Assembly (NCBI GenBank): GCA_900539225.1
Contig: UQBO01000003.1
Location: forward strand, 95,511 to 159,510
Direction of reading: 5' to 3'
Source of the DNA: an uncultured Eubacteriales bacterium
Lineage (GTDB): Bacteria > Bacillota > Clostridia > Tissierellales > Peptoniphilaceae
DNA length: 64,000 bases
Shown here: positions 61,892-64,000 of the stretch, piece after piece
How the letters are laid out: every line of letters begins with the position of its first letter
How positions within the stretch are numbered: the first letter of the stretch is position 1
Made by a program: the position numbers and the translations under genes
The notes under the pieces: model-generated
Told to the model about the DNA's origin: nothing
Seen by the model: only the letters and a program-made list of their open reading frames with translations
Databases searched by the model: none

Positions 61892-62588
61892 AAGGCTTGG
61901 CACAACAATAAAAGAGAACTTTTTAGTGCTTATAGTCATGATGCTAGGCCTATTTGCCTTTGATTATGTGACAAACTTGATAGCTGGAGCACTTGTAATT
62001 ACGCTTGGAGGCGGCTTTACCACAATGCTTATAAGTCTTTTTATGTATATACTTATGCTTTTGAAATTTTCACTAGTGGCAAGCTTATTATCAAGAGCAG
62101 TTGAAGGCGAGAAGATTAGCTTAAACAGCATATTTATGGGCTATAAGTATTACTTAACGAAGCTAGTTAACTACGTCTTCATAACTTATCTATTTGGCTT
62201 AGTTTTGGATATGGTCTTTAGCTCAGGCTCATTCACAAATCCTTATCAAGTGGACCACAGCCTATTATATGCCAAAATGCTAGTGAACTTCATTGTTGTC
62301 TTCATTTTCAATGCATCGTTTGAAACGCTTTATCAAACAGGCAATAATAGCATAGCCATCTTCACATATGGAGCAAAATTCTTCTTTAATAACTTCCTTC
62401 AATGGTTATTAGCAGCAATACTATTAGTCATTGCTCTTAACAGTGATATATTTGCAAGTGGTATCATTTTGAAAGACCTAGTTAGCTACGTCTTAATGCC
62501 AATCATCTTCATATATAGAGGCCACCTATTCAAAATACTTGACAATTCATCCATGAGAATGAGAGAATTTAGAAGGAGAATGGACTAA
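61845..62588 (+). CDS. multi-spanning membrane protein of unknown function
   Basis: A protein of about 247 residues with about five or six hydrophobic segments, and a glycine-rich first half (NLIAGALVITLGGGFTTML). No family is recognised. ATG at 61845 has AAAGGA seven bases upstream; nearby GTG 61842 and ATG 61851 are alternatives. The start lies inside the radical SAM gene and the stop overlaps the TPR gene by one base, so it is likely made with both. The C-terminus ends in a basic MREFRRRMD. Confidence 0.65.
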   Translation: MTMFKDIIYTNTEAFKRLGTTIKENFLVLIVMMLGLFAFDYVTNLIAGALVITLGGGFTTMLISLFMYILMLLKFSLVASLLSRAVEGEKISLNSIFMGYKYYLTKLVNYVFITYLFGLVLDMVFSSGSFTNPYQVDHSLLYAKMLVNFIVVFIFNASFETLYQTGNNSIAIFTYGAKFFFNNFLQWLLAAILLVIALNSDIFASGIILKDLVSYVLMPIIFIYRGHLFKILDNSSMRMREFRRRMD

Positions 62589-63547
62589 TGAATATCGATA
62601 GCTTTAAATATTTACTTAGTGAAATATTTTTTATAGACTTAAAAGAGGAGAGAGGCGCCTTCAAAAAGAACGTTGAATATCCAGTTCTTATCAAGGACAT
62701 GAGAAATATTGTAAAAGAGAATAAAGAAGATATAGATGCAAAGCTATTTTTAAAAGCTATGCCCATAGTTTTGTCGCTCGATAATAATTTTACGCACAAA
62801 AGTGCTTATGAAGATGCAATCAAAACTGTTAAGGATTTCGATAAGTTTTTATTGCACGAAGCCTTAAACGAAAACGCAGACATAGATATAAGGCTAGTAT
62901 ACGCCTATTATCTTAAAGAAAATTACGAAGATATAAATTACGTTTATCTATATGTTTCGCTGCTTGAAGAAAAGTACAAAGACAAGGCCATTGACGAAGC
63001 TATAGAAATTTTTGAGAAGATCTATCTTGATAATAATGATGCAAAGTACGCTTTATACAAGCTAGGCTATTACTATAGATATAAGAAGGATTACATCAGG
63101 AGTAAGGCTTATTTTGAAAAATATCTGAAGCTTGAGGACGAGCTTGAGAAAAAGGAAGAGGTTCAGGGCGTTTTGAGCCTTGACTATGAAGAGTACAAGA
63201 TTGAACTTGCCGAGTACTTTATAGGCGTGAAAAAATTTAAGGAAGCATATGATATATTGATAGAGAACATTGACAATGCTAAAGATGACAGAGTCTTTTA
63301 CTACTTAAGCGTTGTTATGACCATGGCAGGTAACTTCAAAGAGGCGCTTGACTACGCGATAGAGGCGAGCAAAGATAGGCAGAGCGCTCAGTACATGGAT
63401 CAGCTTGCGATATCAAACTACAATAGCGGCAACCTTGATAGTGCCATCGCTATACTAGAAATGCAGATAAAGAAAGAAGACTACACGCCGAGCACGAAAG
63501 AGTACTTGGAGAAGATGAAAGAACAAAGAGATATTATGAATAAATAG
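62588..63547 (+). CDS. tetratricopeptide-repeat-like protein
   Basis: A 319-residue soluble helical protein. TPR-like pairs are visible, for example AKYALYKLGYYYRYKKDYI with RSKAYFEKYLKLEDEL, and DDRVFYYLSVVMTMAGNF with KEALDYAIEASKDR. Probably a scaffold, perhaps for the preceding membrane protein; no enzyme motif. The ATG overlaps the preceding stop by one base. A terminator follows 10 bases downstream. Confidence 0.75.
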   Translation: MNIDSFKYLLSEIFFIDLKEERGAFKKNVEYPVLIKDMRNIVKENKEDIDAKLFLKAMPIVLSLDNNFTHKSAYEDAIKTVKDFDKFLLHEALNENADIDIRLVYAYYLKENYEDINYVYLYVSLLEEKYKDKAIDEAIEIFEKIYLDNNDAKYALYKLGYYYRYKKDYIRSKAYFEKYLKLEDELEKKEEVQGVLSLDYEEYKIELAEYFIGVKKFKEAYDILIENIDNAKDDRVFYYLSVVMTMAGNFKEALDYAIEASKDRQSAQYMDQLAISNYNSGNLDSAIAILEMQIKKEDYTPSTKEYLEKMKEQRDIMNK

Positions 63548-63556
63548 CAATAGATG

Positions 63557-63590
63557 AACCCTCATTGACGAGTAAGTTAATGAGGGTTTT
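63557..63590 (+). terminator. intrinsic terminator after the TPR-like gene
   Basis: Perfect 10-bp stem AACCCTCATT / AATGAGGGTT with a 12-base loop and TTTT. It closes the long operon that begins at pheS. Confidence 0.88.
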
Positions 63591-63741
63591 AGTTTGTGAG
63601 AGGCCATGATCTATGATGAGACAAAATTTCTATTCTTTCTTGTTCAAAGTGCGCCTGAGGCTCGATCGATTTTTGCCAATGCTCAGGTACGGTCTGTACA
63701 TTCCGCTTGACAAAAATCTCCACTTCGCCTCATCCATCACT
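63589..63741 (-). other. GC-richer block with coding-like character on the - strand, identity unknown
   Basis: This stretch of the 453-base gap 63548-64000 is clearly richer in G and C than its surroundings. On the - strand one frame is open from about 63729 to TAA at 63589-63591 and reads RNVQTVPEHWQKSIEPQAHF followed by ERIEILSHHRSWPL; another frame is open as well. Neither has a good start with ribosome-binding site. It may be a decayed gene end, a dispersed repeat or an untranslated RNA. The remaining part, about 63742-63841, shows nothing recognisable. Confidence 0.35.
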
Positions 63742-63929
63742 TTACTCCAAGAAATAATTAGAAATTTGGAATAAGATATCTTGTAAAATAACGAGAACAA
63801 GACGCATGCTATATGTAATATAATAGTGTAAAGTGATTTGCTTGACAACAATGTATAGTAGCAAATAAAGGACTTGTATATTAATGTAAAAAGTTTTTTA
63901 ATTTTTTTTAAAATTCTTTAAAAAAACCC

Positions 63930-63958
63930 TTGACAAATAACTTTTTAAATGGTAGAAT
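63930..63958 (+). promoter_or_regulatory. near-consensus promoter at the right edge, possibly for an rRNA operon
   Basis: TTGACA (63930-63935), 17 bases, TAGAAT (63953-63958), preceded by A- and T-runs (63886-63926) that resemble an UP element. A second TTGACA occurs at 63842-63847 without a good -10. The short transcript visible, ending in AAGCAAAACTGAA, resembles sequences upstream of 16S rRNA genes in Firmicutes, but no rRNA gene is inside the window. Confidence 0.6.
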
Positions 63959-64000
63959 GGATAAGTCATCTGGAAAAACCATATGACAAGCAAAACTGAA

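Noticed and set aside
63630..63851. 73-residue - strand frame as a real gene
   Set aside because: No ribosome-binding site precedes its start, its N-terminal half lies in AT-rich spacer, and a second overlapping frame is equally open, so it is listed only as an unknown block.

Overview
The window looks like chromosomal DNA of a low-GC, Gram-positive anaerobe of the Clostridia/Tissierellia type, possibly a Peptoniphilaceae relative. That placement is inferred from the AT-rich codon use, strong purine-rich ribosome binding sites, sigma-A promoters with extended -10 elements, and Firmicutes gene orders (yybS-gdpP-rplI-dnaB, cdaA-cdaR, infC-rpmI-rplT, pheST-zapA-U32-mutS2). Nearly all genes lie on the + strand, as expected on a leading strand.

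Layout: (1) 1-9.4 kb is one tight operon-like run: the end of a TldD/PmbA-like gene, pyrE, a YybS-type membrane protein, the c-di-AMP phosphodiesterase gdpP, rplI, and a primosome set (dnaB, a GNAT acetyltransferase, a DnaD-domain protein, the loader dnaI), then serS. serS is followed by an 18-bp tandem repeat in its own reading frame. (2) 9.6-12.9 kb holds a flavin reductase-like gene, a split chromate transporter pair, pta and dihydrofolate reductase. (3) 12.9-23.7 kb is an accessory island. It carries an AT-rich cassette (DUF4417-like protein, compact EndoU-type nuclease/toxin, candidate immunity protein, DUF6076-like zinc protein, DUF6508-like protein) and then a type I restriction-modification locus, hsdM-rhuM-hsdS-(third TRD half)-hsdR. 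The hsdS region carries a 12-bp tandem repeat (SELQ) in the inter-TRD spacer, a ten-G homopolymer and an extra half specificity gene, all marks of a variable-specificity locus. (4) 23.7-25.6 kb has a nitrilase-family amidohydrolase, an FMN-binding protein and a DNA alkylation repair protein. (5) 25.6-36.5 kb has a stand-alone YceG-like protein on the - strand, then a + strand run of pseudouridine synthase, addB, addA, a two-component system, a lipoprotein and a small membrane protein. (6) 36.5-44.3 kb has GIY-YIG and recX on the - strand, an FHA-RodA/FtsW-PBP cluster, pepF, and cdaA-cdaR. (7) 44.4-49.4 kb has a solitary ABC exporter, the infC-rpmI-rplT operon with a structured leader and a non-AUG (ATT) infC start, and a Trk/Ktr potassium system. 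(8) 49.3-63.5 kb has an rRNA methyltransferase, pheST, zapA, a U32 peptidase, mutS2, argS, a B12-binding radical SAM protein, a membrane protein and a TPR protein. (9) The last 450 bases hold a terminator, a GC-richer block of unknown nature and a near-consensus promoter that may drive an rRNA operon beyond the edge.

Connections: gdpP degrades and CdaA makes c-di-AMP, and the TrkH/TrkA-type potassium system is a typical c-di-AMP target, so synthesis, turnover and a likely target sit in one window. The most unusual parts are the restriction locus with its several variation devices, the free-standing EndoU cassette with palindromic operator-like sites, and the repeat tail after serS.
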